Assembly: GCF_900100955.1 (NCBI RefSeq)
Contig: NZ_FNCC01000001.1
Location: 434,001 to 498,000, forward strand
Origin: Lentzea fradiae
Lineage (GTDB): Bacteria; Actinomycetota; Actinomycetes; Mycobacteriales; Pseudonocardiaceae
Length of the DNA stretch: 64,000 nucleotides
Direction of reading: 5' to 3'
Of the stretch, positions 23,769-32,700 are shown piece by piece; position 1 is the stretch's first letter, and the number at the start of each line of letters is the position of its first letter. Made by a program: the position numbers and the translations under genes. The notes below the pieces were generated by a model. The model had not been told where the DNA came from. It did not search any database and saw only the letters and a list, made by a program, of their open reading frames with translations.

Positions 23769-24958
23769 GCACCCGCACGCACACCGGCCACGGGATCACC
23801 CTGCTGACGACGGCGACCGCCGTCTCCGCCACGGGCAACGGGTTCGGGCGGATCGCCGTGACGTTCGGCGTGCTGCAACTGCCGGGTGGGACCGCGCAGG
23901 GCCTGTCCGTCGTGCTGGCGTGCCTTGTGGTGCCGCAAGTCCTGTTCGTCGTGTTCGGCGGGGTGCTGGCCGACCGGGTGAGCCGGTTCCGGCTGCTCGT
24001 GCTGTCCGACGTCGTGTCCGCGCTGGCCCACACGGGCTTTGCCGCCGGACTGTGGTGGCACGCCTCGATCCCGGTGCTGGCCGCGTTCGCCGCCGTCGCC
24101 GGGACCGCGCAGTCGGTGTCCGGACCGGCCGTCGTCGGGCTGGTGCCCGAACTCGTGCCCGCGGACCGGCTGCAACAGGCGAACAGCCTGGTGATGACCG
24201 CCGTGCGCGGCGCGGACCTGGCCGGCACCGCGCTGGGCGGCTTCGTCGTCACGTGGCTGGGGTCGCCCGCGACGGTCCTGTTGAACGCCGCGTCCTTCGC
24301 CGTCGGCGCGGCGCTGCTGTCCTTCCTGCGGCTGCCCGCACGGGTGCGCGCCGAGTCCGGGTCCGTGCTCGCGGACCTGCGGCTCGGCTGGCGGGAGCTC
24401 ACCGGCAGGAGGTGGTTGTGGAGCACGGTGATCGTGCTGTCGGCCACCTCGGGCGTGCTCGCCGCGACGATGGGCGTCCTGGGACCGCTGGTCGCCCTGG
24501 ACACCTGGGACAGCGTCCGGGCGTGGTCGCTGATCGCCGCGGCGAGCACGGCCGGGATGCTGTGCGGCGCCGCGGTCTCCGCGCGGCTGCGGCCCGGCCG
24601 GCCGGTGCGGGCCGGGCTGCTGCTGTTGCCGCTCCTGGCCGTGCCGCTGGTGCTGCTGGCCGGTGGCGCGTCACCGTGGCTGGTGGCCCCGGCGATGTTC
24701 GGCGCGGGGCTCGCCACCGACGTGTTCGGGGTGCTGTGGCACACGACCCTGCAACGCCAGGTGCCGCAGGACGTGCTCGCCAGGGTCGCGTCCTACGACT
24801 GGCTGGGAACGATGGTGCTCGCCCCGGCAGGCGTGCTGGTCGCGGCGCCGCTCAGCACCGCCTTCGGCACCGGTCCGGTGCTGGTGGGGTGCGCCGTGCT
24901 GGTGGCGGCGTCCTCACTCGGGGCCTTGGCGTCCCGCGAGGTGCGGAACCTCCGGTGA
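23765..24958 (+). CDS. MFS exporter of the lanthipeptide operon
   Basis: The 397-residue membrane protein belongs to the DHA3/enterobactin-exporter-like MFS group (about eleven to twelve helices; loop motif GGVLADRVSRFRLLVLSD). GTG 23765 overlaps the lanC stop as GTGA, so it completes the lanABC transcript. It probably exports the modified peptide or the mature product, taking the place of the ABC-type LanT usual for class I systems. No protease or immunity gene follows. Its last 45 bp overlap the convergent esterase gene. Confidence 0.9.
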   Translation: MSTRTHTGHGITLLTTATAVSATGNGFGRIAVTFGVLQLPGGTAQGLSVVLACLVVPQVLFVVFGGVLADRVSRFRLLVLSDVVSALAHTGFAAGLWWHASIPVLAAFAAVAGTAQSVSGPAVVGLVPELVPADRLQQANSLVMTAVRGADLAGTALGGFVVTWLGSPATVLLNAASFAVGAALLSFLRLPARVRAESGSVLADLRLGWRELTGRRWLWSTVIVLSATSGVLAATMGVLGPLVALDTWDSVRAWSLIAAASTAGMLCGAAVSARLRPGRPVRAGLLLLPLLAVPLVLLAGGASPWLVAPAMFGAGLATDVFGVLWHTTLQRQVPQDVLARVASYDWLGTMVLAPAGVLVAAPLSTAFGTGPVLVGCAVLVAASSLGALASREVRNLR

Positions 24959-26428
24959 GCGCCACGCCCGGCGCTCCTGCCCGCGCGGGTCCTCGGTCGG
25001 TCCGCTGTCCACGTCGAACCGCATGGTGGTGCGCCGGTCGGCCGTGTACCGCGTCCAGCCGGGGTCGCCGGTGCGGGCGAAGCGGACCCAGCTGTCGTGC
25101 ACCAGCGCGGCGAGTGACGACGGCGGTTCTCCGGTGCCCAGCAACCGGTTCGGACCGCGCAGCGACGGAAGCTCCGTCCGCCCGAACACGAACGGGAGCT
25201 CGACCGTGTGCGTGGCGCCCAGCTCACCGTCGAGCGCGGGTGACCGCCACGCGAACTCGTAGGCGAACGCCTGGCCGGTCGAACGTTCGGCGTGCGCCTC
25301 GGTCAACGCCCACGTGCCCGCACCGAACAGGGCGTCGCCCAGGACGGCCGAACGGATCTCCGCGTCCGCCGCCGCCGGCCTCGCCTCGCGGTAGGTCTTC
25401 ACGAGCCGGGCCGGGTCGGGGTGCGCCTGCGCGGCCACCTCGTCGACGTCCGCGGCCGTCGAACCGGCGTACTTCCCGAACGGCACCAGGTACAGGTGGC
25501 CCTCCTCGGCGTTCGCGCCGATGAGCAGGTCCACGTCCAGGCCGCGCCCGGCCGCGACGGCGTCCGCCGGTTGCGTGCCGAGCACCAGGCTGAACGGGCT
25601 GAGCCCGACGAGCGGGTCGGTGTGCGTCTCGGTCCGCAGGCCGATGCCCGCGAGCCGCCCCGCCGTGTCGACGAGGACCTCGTCGGACAGCCCCGCGAAC
25701 GCCGCGGCGGTCGCCTCCACCCCGAGCAGCTCGGTGGCCGCCCGCGTGACACGTGCCGCCTGCTCCGGGGAGAAGGCGCCCAGCCCGCTTCCACTTTGGA
25801 CGATCGCCCGCCGGAACAGGCCGCCGGCCCGCGGTGTGGCGAGGACGCCGCCGACGACGGTCGCCCCCGCGGACTGGCCCGCCAGCGTGACGTTGCCGGG
25901 GTCGCCGCCGAACGCGGCGATGTTCTCGCTGACCCAGCGCAGCGCGGCGACGACGTCGAGCAGGCCGCGGTTGGCGGGGGCGTCCGGGAGGTCGAGGAAC
26001 CCCGCGATGCCGAGCCGGTAGTTGACGGTGACGAGGACGACCCCGGACCGGGCGAACGCCGACCCGTCGTACAGCTCGGACCGGCCGGAACCCGCGACGA
26101 AACCACCGCCGTGCACGAACACCAGGACCGGCAGGCCGGTGGCGGCCGGGTCGGGCGTCCAGACGTTGACCGTGAGGTAGTCCTCGCCGCGGTGCCAGCC
26201 CTCGCCGAAGTAGGGGCGCATGTCCATGCTGCCCAGCACCCGCGCCGCCTGGGGAGCGGTGGGGCCGAACGCCGTCGCGTCCCGCACGTCCTGCCACGGC
26301 TCGTGCTCCACGGGAGGGGCGAACCGGCCAGCGCCCGTCGGAGCGGCCGCGTACGGGATGTTCAGGAAAGCGGTTACCCCGTTGCTCCTCACGCCTCGGA
26401 CCGGTCCCTTGGTGGTGCTGACCTCCAT
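24914..26428 (-). CDS. Type-B carboxylesterase
   Basis: The 504-residue enzyme is an alpha/beta-hydrolase of the carboxylesterase/lipase type B family. It shows the oxyanion-hole HGGGF (106-110), the nucleophile elbow GQSAGA with Ser186, and an N-terminal NIPYA motif followed by the GEDYLTVNVW strand. The acid and His residues lie in the C-terminal half. There is no signal peptide, so it is cytoplasmic. ATG 26428 is 5 bp from the upstream metallo-hydrolase stop, so the two form an operon and may act on the same ester or lactone. Confidence 0.92.
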   Translation of the reverse strand: MEVSTTKGPVRGVRSNGVTAFLNIPYAAAPTGAGRFAPPVEHEPWQDVRDATAFGPTAPQAARVLGSMDMRPYFGEGWHRGEDYLTVNVWTPDPAATGLPVLVFVHGGGFVAGSGRSELYDGSAFARSGVVLVTVNYRLGIAGFLDLPDAPANRGLLDVVAALRWVSENIAAFGGDPGNVTLAGQSAGATVVGGVLATPRAGGLFRRAIVQSGSGLGAFSPEQAARVTRAATELLGVEATAAAFAGLSDEVLVDTAGRLAGIGLRTETHTDPLVGLSPFSLVLGTQPADAVAAGRGLDVDLLIGANAEEGHLYLVPFGKYAGSTAADVDEVAAQAHPDPARLVKTYREARPAAADAEIRSAVLGDALFGAGTWALTEAHAERSTGQAFAYEFAWRSPALDGELGATHTVELPFVFGRTELPSLRGPNRLLGTGEPPSSLAALVHDSWVRFARTGDPGWTRYTADRRTTMRFDVDSGPTEDPRGQERRAWRSPEVPHLAGRQGPE

Positions 26429-26433
26429 CCCGA

Positions 26434-27345
26434 TCACCTCCCGTACGGGGCGAAAGGCGCCCAGTCCTTGACGGCGAACGCGTCCGCCGTGCGGGAGACC
26501 TCCACGGCGCCCCCGCCGGGGAAGTGCGCGGGGAACACGAGCGCGTGGGTGTCCGCGGCCTCGCCGAGGACACGGCGGCGGGTGGCGCGTGCCTGGGCGG
26601 GGTCCTCGCAGAAGCAGCTGTTGGCGTGGGGCTCGGCCAGCTGCACCGGGCTGTGCAGCATGTCGCCCACGAACACCGCGCGGTCGGTGCCGGAGGTCAG
26701 GGTCAGGAGGCTGGAACCGGGGGTGTGGCCGGGCGCCGGTTCCAGCCGCAGGTTCGCGTCGATCTGGTGGCTGTGCTCCCACAGCACCGCCTGTCCCGCC
26801 TGGTGCACGGGCACGACGCTGTCCTCGAAGACGTTCTGGTTGCCGCGGCCGAACACCGTCGGCCGGTTGTTCCCGGGGTTCCAGAAGTCGAAGTCGGCCT
26901 TGGGCATCAGGTAGGTGGCGTTGGGGAACGTCGGCACCCACTCGCGGTCGTCCAGGTAGGTGTTCCAGCCGACGTGGTCGATGTGCAGGTGGGTGTTCAC
27001 GACCAGGTCCACGTCCTCGGGGCGGACGCCGGCCTGTTCCAGGTTGGTGAGGAAGTCGCTGCTGCGGTGGCCCCAGAGAGGCGCGTACGGGCGCTCCTTG
27101 TGGTTGCCGGCGCCCGTGTCGACGAGGATGGTCTTGCCTTCGCTGCGCAGAACCCAGGTCTGCAACGCGGTGTGCACGGTGCGGGTGGCGCGGTCGAGGA
27201 ACTCCGGCGCGAGCGACGGTTCGTCCCACGCCTGCCGCGAGGACTCGGGGAAGAAGACCTCGGGCGTCATGTCCGCCGAACCGTAGTACTCGTGCACGCG
27301 GGTGACGGACACCTCGCCCAGCTCGATCGTGTCGCTGTACGTCAT
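26434..27345 (-). CDS. MBL-fold metallo-hydrolase
   Basis: The 303-residue protein has the metallo-beta-lactamase zinc motif HLHIDH (His119, His121, Asp123, His124), later ligands in PAPGHTPGS and FVGDMLHSP, and a final His in FPAHFPG. Length and organisation resemble N-acyl homoserine lactonase/quorum-quenching-like and related lactonase members, but substrate cannot be deduced. ATG 27345 starts the conserved part; longer frames add a non-conserved basic extension. It is transcribed with the carboxylesterase. Confidence 0.9.
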   Translation of the reverse strand: MTYSDTIELGEVSVTRVHEYYGSADMTPEVFFPESSRQAWDEPSLAPEFLDRATRTVHTALQTWVLRSEGKTILVDTGAGNHKERPYAPLWGHRSSDFLTNLEQAGVRPEDVDLVVNTHLHIDHVGWNTYLDDREWVPTFPNATYLMPKADFDFWNPGNNRPTVFGRGNQNVFEDSVVPVHQAGQAVLWEHSHQIDANLRLEPAPGHTPGSSLLTLTSGTDRAVFVGDMLHSPVQLAEPHANSCFCEDPAQARATRRRVLGEAADTHALVFPAHFPGGGAVEVSRTADAFAVKDWAPFAPYGR

Positions 27346-27498
27346 GTCCCCGATGCTCGTCCGGAGCGCGTCCCGGCAACCAGACCCGCTCCTGCGTATC
27401 CCCGGCGGGGACACCCTCACACGAGGCACCGCCGCCGCTGACCGGTCCCGGCGCAGTGGCGCACGCCTCCGGTCCCTGAGATGCGAATCAGGTGGACG

Positions 27499-27515
27499 TC
27501 AGGGATGAACCCTGA
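27499..27515. promoter_or_regulatory. Short inverted repeat in a divergent intergenic region
   Basis: TCAGGG and CCCTGA are perfect 6-bp arms with a 5-bp centre, 70 bp before the DUF4342 start and 154 bp upstream of the divergent metallo-hydrolase start. It could be an operator; nothing more can be said. Confidence 0.3.
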
Positions 27516-27584
27516 TGGCACGGAGCCCCGCCACGGGCAAGCTTGGAGGCGTCAAGGGAGATCCACACCAGCACGAGGAGAGTC

Positions 27585-27869
27585 ATGAGCGAGTCCACGC
27601 CGGAGTCCGCCCGCACCACCGTCGACTCGGTGGTCGACGCCGTCCGCGGCCTGGTCAGCGAAGGCGTCAACCGCCGGGTGGTCGTCCGCGACACCCACGA
27701 CGACGTCCTGCTCGAGGTGCCGGTGGCTCTCGGGGTCGTCGCGGCGCTCGCCGCTCCGGTGGTCACGACCATCGGTGCCGGTGCGGCGCTGGTCGGCAAG
27801 TACCAGATCTCGGTGGAGGACCGCCGGAAGCCGGGCACCCAGCCCGCCACGACGGTCGACGCCGAGTAG
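27585..27869 (+). CDS. DUF4342 protein
   Basis: The 94-residue protein shows the DUF4342 pattern: a helical start, the strand pair NRRVVVRDTHDDVLLEVPV, then a hydrophobic stretch (about residues 45-72) likely to sit in or on the membrane. The family is widespread in Gram-positives and its function is unknown. ATG 27585 follows GAGGAG. A strong hairpin ends its transcription at 27998-28027. Confidence 0.85.
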   Translation: MSESTPESARTTVDSVVDAVRGLVSEGVNRRVVVRDTHDDVLLEVPVALGVVAALAAPVVTTIGAGAALVGKYQISVEDRRKPGTQPATTVDAE

Positions 27870-27997
27870 GGGGAGCGCAGGGGGTTCGTGGTGGTGCCGC
27901 TGCCTGGGGAGGCGGGGGTGCGGGGGAGTTCGAGGTGGTGCCGTCGGCCGGGGAGGCGGCGGGGCCACCAGACCACAAGGGGAGTCGAAGAAGAGGC

Positions 27998-28027
27998 GAT
28001 GCCGCTGTCCGGGGAGACAGCGGCATC
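27998..28027 (+). terminator. 12-bp perfect terminator hairpin
   Basis: 27998-28009 pairs perfectly with 28016-28027 around a 6-nt loop. It lies between the DUF4342 gene and the VWA gene, and is the third and best-formed member of a group of similar G-rich units beginning near 27889. Confidence 0.65.
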
Positions 28028-28104
28028 GTCGCGTACGAGGGCCGTGCCAAACCGGAACCGGGGAGTTCTGGTGGTGCCGGGACGGGTTGTCTAGGGTGTC
28101 GGCC

Positions 28105-29655
28105 ATGGTGCGACCACGGCGGGTGACGACGCCCGTCGCCGGGCTTTCGGTGTTGCTCGTGCTGTCCGTCGTGGCCTGGGTCGGCGGGGACGCGGTCATC
28201 GAGCGGCTCAACGCGGTGCGGTGTACCGACCCGGCGACGGTCCTGGTCACCGCCGCGCCCGCGGTCGCGCCCGCGCTCGGGGCCGCGGCGGAGGGGCTCG
28301 GGGCGGGGGACGACTGCTTCCGGGTCGAGGTGAAGGCGGAGGCCGCGCGCGAGACCATGAGCCGCCTGGTCGAGGACCGCGGCGAGTCGCCGTCGGTGTG
28401 GGTGCCCGAGTCGACGATGTGGCTGCGGCAGGCGCGCGACTCCGGTGCGTGGCGGGTGCCGGAGTCCGGCACGTCGGTCGCGATGTCGCCGGTCGTGCTG
28501 GCCGTCAAGGACCCGGCGAAGGGCGCGAGCTGGCGGGAGCTGATCGGGCCCGGTGCCACGGCGGTCGCCGGGATCGCCGACCCGGCGAAGGACCCGGCCA
28601 GCCTGTCGGCGCTGCTGGCGCTGCGCGGGTTCGCGTCGGGGGAGAAGGACCCCGCGACCGCGGCGGTCGCGGCCATCCGGCCCGTGTCGGCCGACTACGC
28701 CGAACGCGCCGAGGACCTGTTCACCCGGCCGCTGGACGTGTTCCCCACCTCCGAGCAGGAGCTGGAACGGCACAACTCCACGCCCGGCGCGACCCGGCTG
28801 ACGGCGGTCGCCGCGGAGAGCCCCGTGCCGCCGCTTGACTTCCCGTACGTGGTGCTCCCCGACGCGGGGGAGGCGCAGCGGGCGGGTGCCGAGAAGTTCC
28901 TGGCACACCTGCGGTCGGGGGCGAACCTGGAGAAGTTCGGCCTGCGGGCGCCCGACGACGGCGCTCCCGGCCTGGACCAGAGCTCCGTGGACGAGACGCT
29001 GCGGGTGTGGAGCGGGCTGACGCTGACCGCGCGGGTGCTGGGTGTGCTGGACGTGTCCGGCTCGATGAACCAGATCGTGCCCAGGACCGGCACCACCCGG
29101 ATGGCGCTCGCGGTCGCCGCCGCCGAGCGCGGGCTCGGGCTGTTCAAGCCGGGCACGCAGATCGGCCTGTGGAAGTTCTCCACGAAGCTCGACGGGGACA
29201 AGGACCACAAGCAGATCATCCCGTTCGCGTCGGTCCGCGAGCACCTGGCCAACGGCGAGGCCATCGCCGCGGTCAGGGCGACCCGCGCCACCGCCAACGG
29301 GGCGACCGGCCTCTACGACACCACGCTGGCCGCCTACCAGGAGGCCAGGAAGAGCTGGGAGCTCGGCCGGATCAACATCGTCATCATCATGACCGACGGC
29401 CGCAACGAGGACTCCGACTCGATCACCCAGCGCCAGCTGCTCGACGAGCTGGCCAAGCTGCAGGACAAGCGCAGGCCGCTGCCGGTCATCGCGATCGGGA
29501 TGGGGCCGGACGTCGACGTCGACGAGCTGACGAGGATCGCGGACGCGACGGGCGGCCGGGCGTTCACGACCGCGGACCCGGCGGGCATCGGCGAGATCTT
29601 CGCGCAGGCGCTGAGCAGCATGCTGTGCCAGCCGCCCGCCTGCCGTCCCCAGTAG
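28105..29655 (+). CDS. Extracytoplasmic VWA-domain protein with substrate-binding-like region
   Basis: The 516-residue protein has an N-terminal membrane anchor or signal (residues 10-30), a region of about 260 residues with features of extracellular solute-binding proteins, and a C-terminal von Willebrand A domain. The MIDAS motif DVSGSM starts at residue 316 and a second acidic cluster occurs in IMTDGRNED. Such proteins bind divalent metal and protein or glycan partners at the cell surface. It directly precedes the AftD gene, so a role in envelope assembly is plausible. A GTG nine bases upstream is an alternative start. Confidence 0.85.
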   Translation: MVRPRRVTTPVAGLSVLLVLSVVAWVGGDAVIERLNAVRCTDPATVLVTAAPAVAPALGAAAEGLGAGDDCFRVEVKAEAARETMSRLVEDRGESPSVWVPESTMWLRQARDSGAWRVPESGTSVAMSPVVLAVKDPAKGASWRELIGPGATAVAGIADPAKDPASLSALLALRGFASGEKDPATAAVAAIRPVSADYAERAEDLFTRPLDVFPTSEQELERHNSTPGATRLTAVAAESPVPPLDFPYVVLPDAGEAQRAGAEKFLAHLRSGANLEKFGLRAPDDGAPGLDQSSVDETLRVWSGLTLTARVLGVLDVSGSMNQIVPRTGTTRMALAVAAAERGLGLFKPGTQIGLWKFSTKLDGDKDHKQIIPFASVREHLANGEAIAAVRATRATANGATGLYDTTLAAYQEARKSWELGRINIVIIMTDGRNEDSDSITQRQLLDELAKLQDKRRPLPVIAIGMGPDVDVDELTRIADATGGRAFTTADPAGIGEIFAQALSSMLCQPPACRPQ

Positions 29656-29672
29656 AACTCCTGCTCGGACAC

Positions 29673-29704
29673 GGTTACCAGTGAGGACTACCCGGTGGTA
29701 ACTT
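29673..29704 (+). promoter_or_regulatory. TAC-rich motif overlapping the aftD start
   Basis: This 32-bp stretch is identical at 24 positions to 34994-35025, ahead of the next envelope gene. It contains the 17-mer form CTACCCGGTGGTAACTT. It covers the aftD ribosome site and GTG start, so a regulator bound here could act as a roadblock. Confidence 0.45.
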
Positions 29705-32700
29705 CTCGCGCCATCGAGAGACTGAAGATCGCGCACCGGAACCCGACGACGTGGGTGCTCCTCGCACTCACGGCGCTGTCGTTCGCCCAGCGGCCCGGCA
29801 AGGCCACCTTCGACACCAAGCTCGACCTGGTCGTGAACCCGGTCGGCTTCCTCGGCAGGGCGCTGCACCTGTGGAACCCCGCGGCGACGGCCGGTGAGCT
29901 GCAGAACCAGGCGTACGGCTACTTCTTCCCGATGGGGCCGTTCTTCGCGGCGGGCCAGCTCCTGGGCGTTCCCGCGTGGGTCACCCAGCGGCTGTGGTGC
30001 GCGCTGCTGCTCTGCCTCGCCTTCTACGGCGTGCTGCGGCTCGCCCGCGCGTTCGGTGTCGGCCGCGAGCCGACGCGGTACGCCGGTGCGCTGGCCTACG
30101 CGCTGGCCCCGCGCGTGCTCACCGAGATCGGTCCGCTGTCGGCGGAGATGCTGCCCGCGGTGATGCTGCCGTGGGTGCTGCTGCCGCTGGTGCGGGCCGA
30201 CCGGATCGGGTCGCCGCGCCGGGCAGCCGCCCTGTCCGCGCTCGCGGTGCTCGGGATGGGCGGCATCAACGGCGCGATGGTCGTGATGGCGCTGGTCCTG
30301 CCGGGGATCTGGCTGCTGACCCGCCGGTGGAACGCCGCGCACGTGCGGCTCGTGCTGTGGTGGGCGGCCTGCGTCCTCGCCGTCGCGCTGTGGTGGATCG
30401 TGCCGCTGCTGCTGCTCGGGCGGTACAGCCTGCCGTTCCTCGACTACATCGAGTCCGCGGCGAACACGACCGCGCCGATGTCGCTGTTCCAGGTGCTGCG
30501 CGGCACGAACCAGTGGGTCGCGTACGTGCTGCAGGGCGAGCCGTGGTGGCCGAACGGGTTCCTGCTCGTCGACAACCCCGTGCTGATGGCCGGCACGGCG
30601 CTGGTCGCGTTGATCGGCGTCGTCGGGCTGGCCAGGCTCGGCCTGCCGGAACGCCGGTTCCTGGTGCTGGGCACGCTCGCCGGGGTGACGCTGCTGACCG
30701 TCGGGTACGTCGGCTCGCTCGACTCGCCGCTCGCGGAGGTCGTCCGCGGCCTGCTCGACGGGCCGCTCGCACCGCTGCGCAACGTGCACAAGTTCGAACC
30801 CGTGCTGCGGTTGTGCCTGGTCCTCGGGTTCATCCACGGCCTGCACCTGACCAGGCCCACCGGCATGAGGGCCGCTCCCGAGCACTGGCGGCGCCGCGTG
30901 CGGGCCGGGGTGGCGCTGGCGCTGATCGTCGTCGTGTCGGCGCCCGCGTGGCTGCTCACCCTGCGTCCCGGCCTCGGCTGGTCGGACGTGCCGGGGTACT
31001 GGCGCGAGGCCACGGGCTGGCTCGCCGAGCAGGACGGACGGGCCAGGACGCTGCTGCTGCCCGCGACCGGGTTCGGCCAGTACACCTGGGGCCGGACGGC
31101 GGACGAGCCGATGCAGTCGCTCGCCAAGTCGCCGTGGGCGGTGCGCAACCAGATCCCGCTCGGCTCCGAGGGCAACACGCGGTTCATGGACGCCGTCTAC
31201 GACGCCCTCGCCGACGGACGCGGCTCGGCGGGTCTCGCGGACTTCCTCGCCCGCGGCGGCTTCCGCTATCTGCTGCTGCGCAACGACATCGCGCGCGATG
31301 CGACCAGCTCGCCGCCGCTGGCCGTGCTGCGGCAGGCGTTGCGGGGCTCACCGGGCATCGAACGGGTCGCCGAGTTCGGGCCCGAGGTGCGGATGAGCGA
31401 CCAGAAGCTGGTCAGCTCCGTCGACGCGGGCGCGGGCGGCCGGGCGCTGGAAGTCTTCGAGGTGAAACGGGACGTGCCCGTCGTGTCGGCGGTCGACGTC
31501 GCGGACGTGCCGACGGTCAGCGGCGGGCCGGAGTCGCTGCTGCCGCTGCTCGCGCAGGGACTCGTGCGGGCCGACCAGCCCACCGTCCTCGCCGGGGACG
31601 CCGGGGAGCGGACCGGGGAGCTGCTCGTCACCGACGGCCTGCGGCGCAAGGAGCGCAACGTCGGCAGGGTCGCCGACAACCTCAGCCAGACGATGTCGGA
31701 GGACGAGGCGTCCCGGCAGGGCAGGGTCGCGCTGGACGTGTCGCCGTTCCAGGACGTCACGCACCAGACCGCGGCCGAGTACCGGGGCATCCGGGCCGTC
31801 CGCGCGTCCACGTCGACCGCCTACGCCGACGCGGCGGGGGCGATCGACCCCGCCAACTCGCCGTTCGCCGCGGTCGACGGCGACGGCGGCACCGCGTGGC
31901 ACTCGTCGAGCTTCACTGGGCCGGTCGGGCAGTGGCTGGAGATCGAGCTCGACACCCCGCGCTCGGTCGGCGAGGTGACGCTGGACCTCGTCGAGGACCT
32001 GCGGGTGGGCTGGCCGGTCACCCGGATCAGGCTCACCACGGACACCGGTTCGATCGAGCACGACGTGCAGCCGGGCGGCGGCCCGCGGACCTACCCGGTC
32101 CGCCCCGGCCTCACCAGCACCGTGCGCGTCACGATCGTGCGGCTCGCCGCGGACCGCCAGGACGGCAACGCGGGCGTCAAGGAGCTGACCGTGCCGGGCA
32201 TGACGGCCCAGCGGGCGCTGCGCGTGCCGGACGACCGCGAGTCGGCGGCGCCCGGCTTCTCGTTCACCCGCGGCAGCCAGGCCCGTCCCGCCTGCTACCG
32301 GACGGACGGGGTGGTGCGGTGCGACTCGGCGCTGTCCCGGTTCGGCGAGGAGGTCAACGGCCTCACCCGGCTCTTCCGGACCTCCGAGGCGGGCAGGTTC
32401 GCCGTCGCCGCGACGGTCGTGCCCGCGTCGGGCGGCAGGAACCCGGTGACGCCGGACGGCTTCACCGTGGCCGGCTCGACGTCGCTCGCGGGCGACGTGG
32501 CGGCGACCGCGCTGTCCGCGGTGGACGGCGACCCCGGCACGTCGTGGGTGCCGGACGTGACCGACCTGCGGCCGACGCTCACGCTGACCTGGCAGGGCAA
32601 GCGCACGATCGAGGAGTTCCGCGTCGAGACGCCGGACGGCACCCGGCGGCCGGTCGAGCTGGAGGTCCGCACGGACGCCGGGACCGAGATCGCCCGGCTC

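Noticed and set aside
27763-30885. A 1040-codon minus-strand open frame opposite the VWA and AftD genes
   Set aside because: Low-complexity Gln/Arg/His-rich translation and clear coding signal on the plus strand; a composition artefact.
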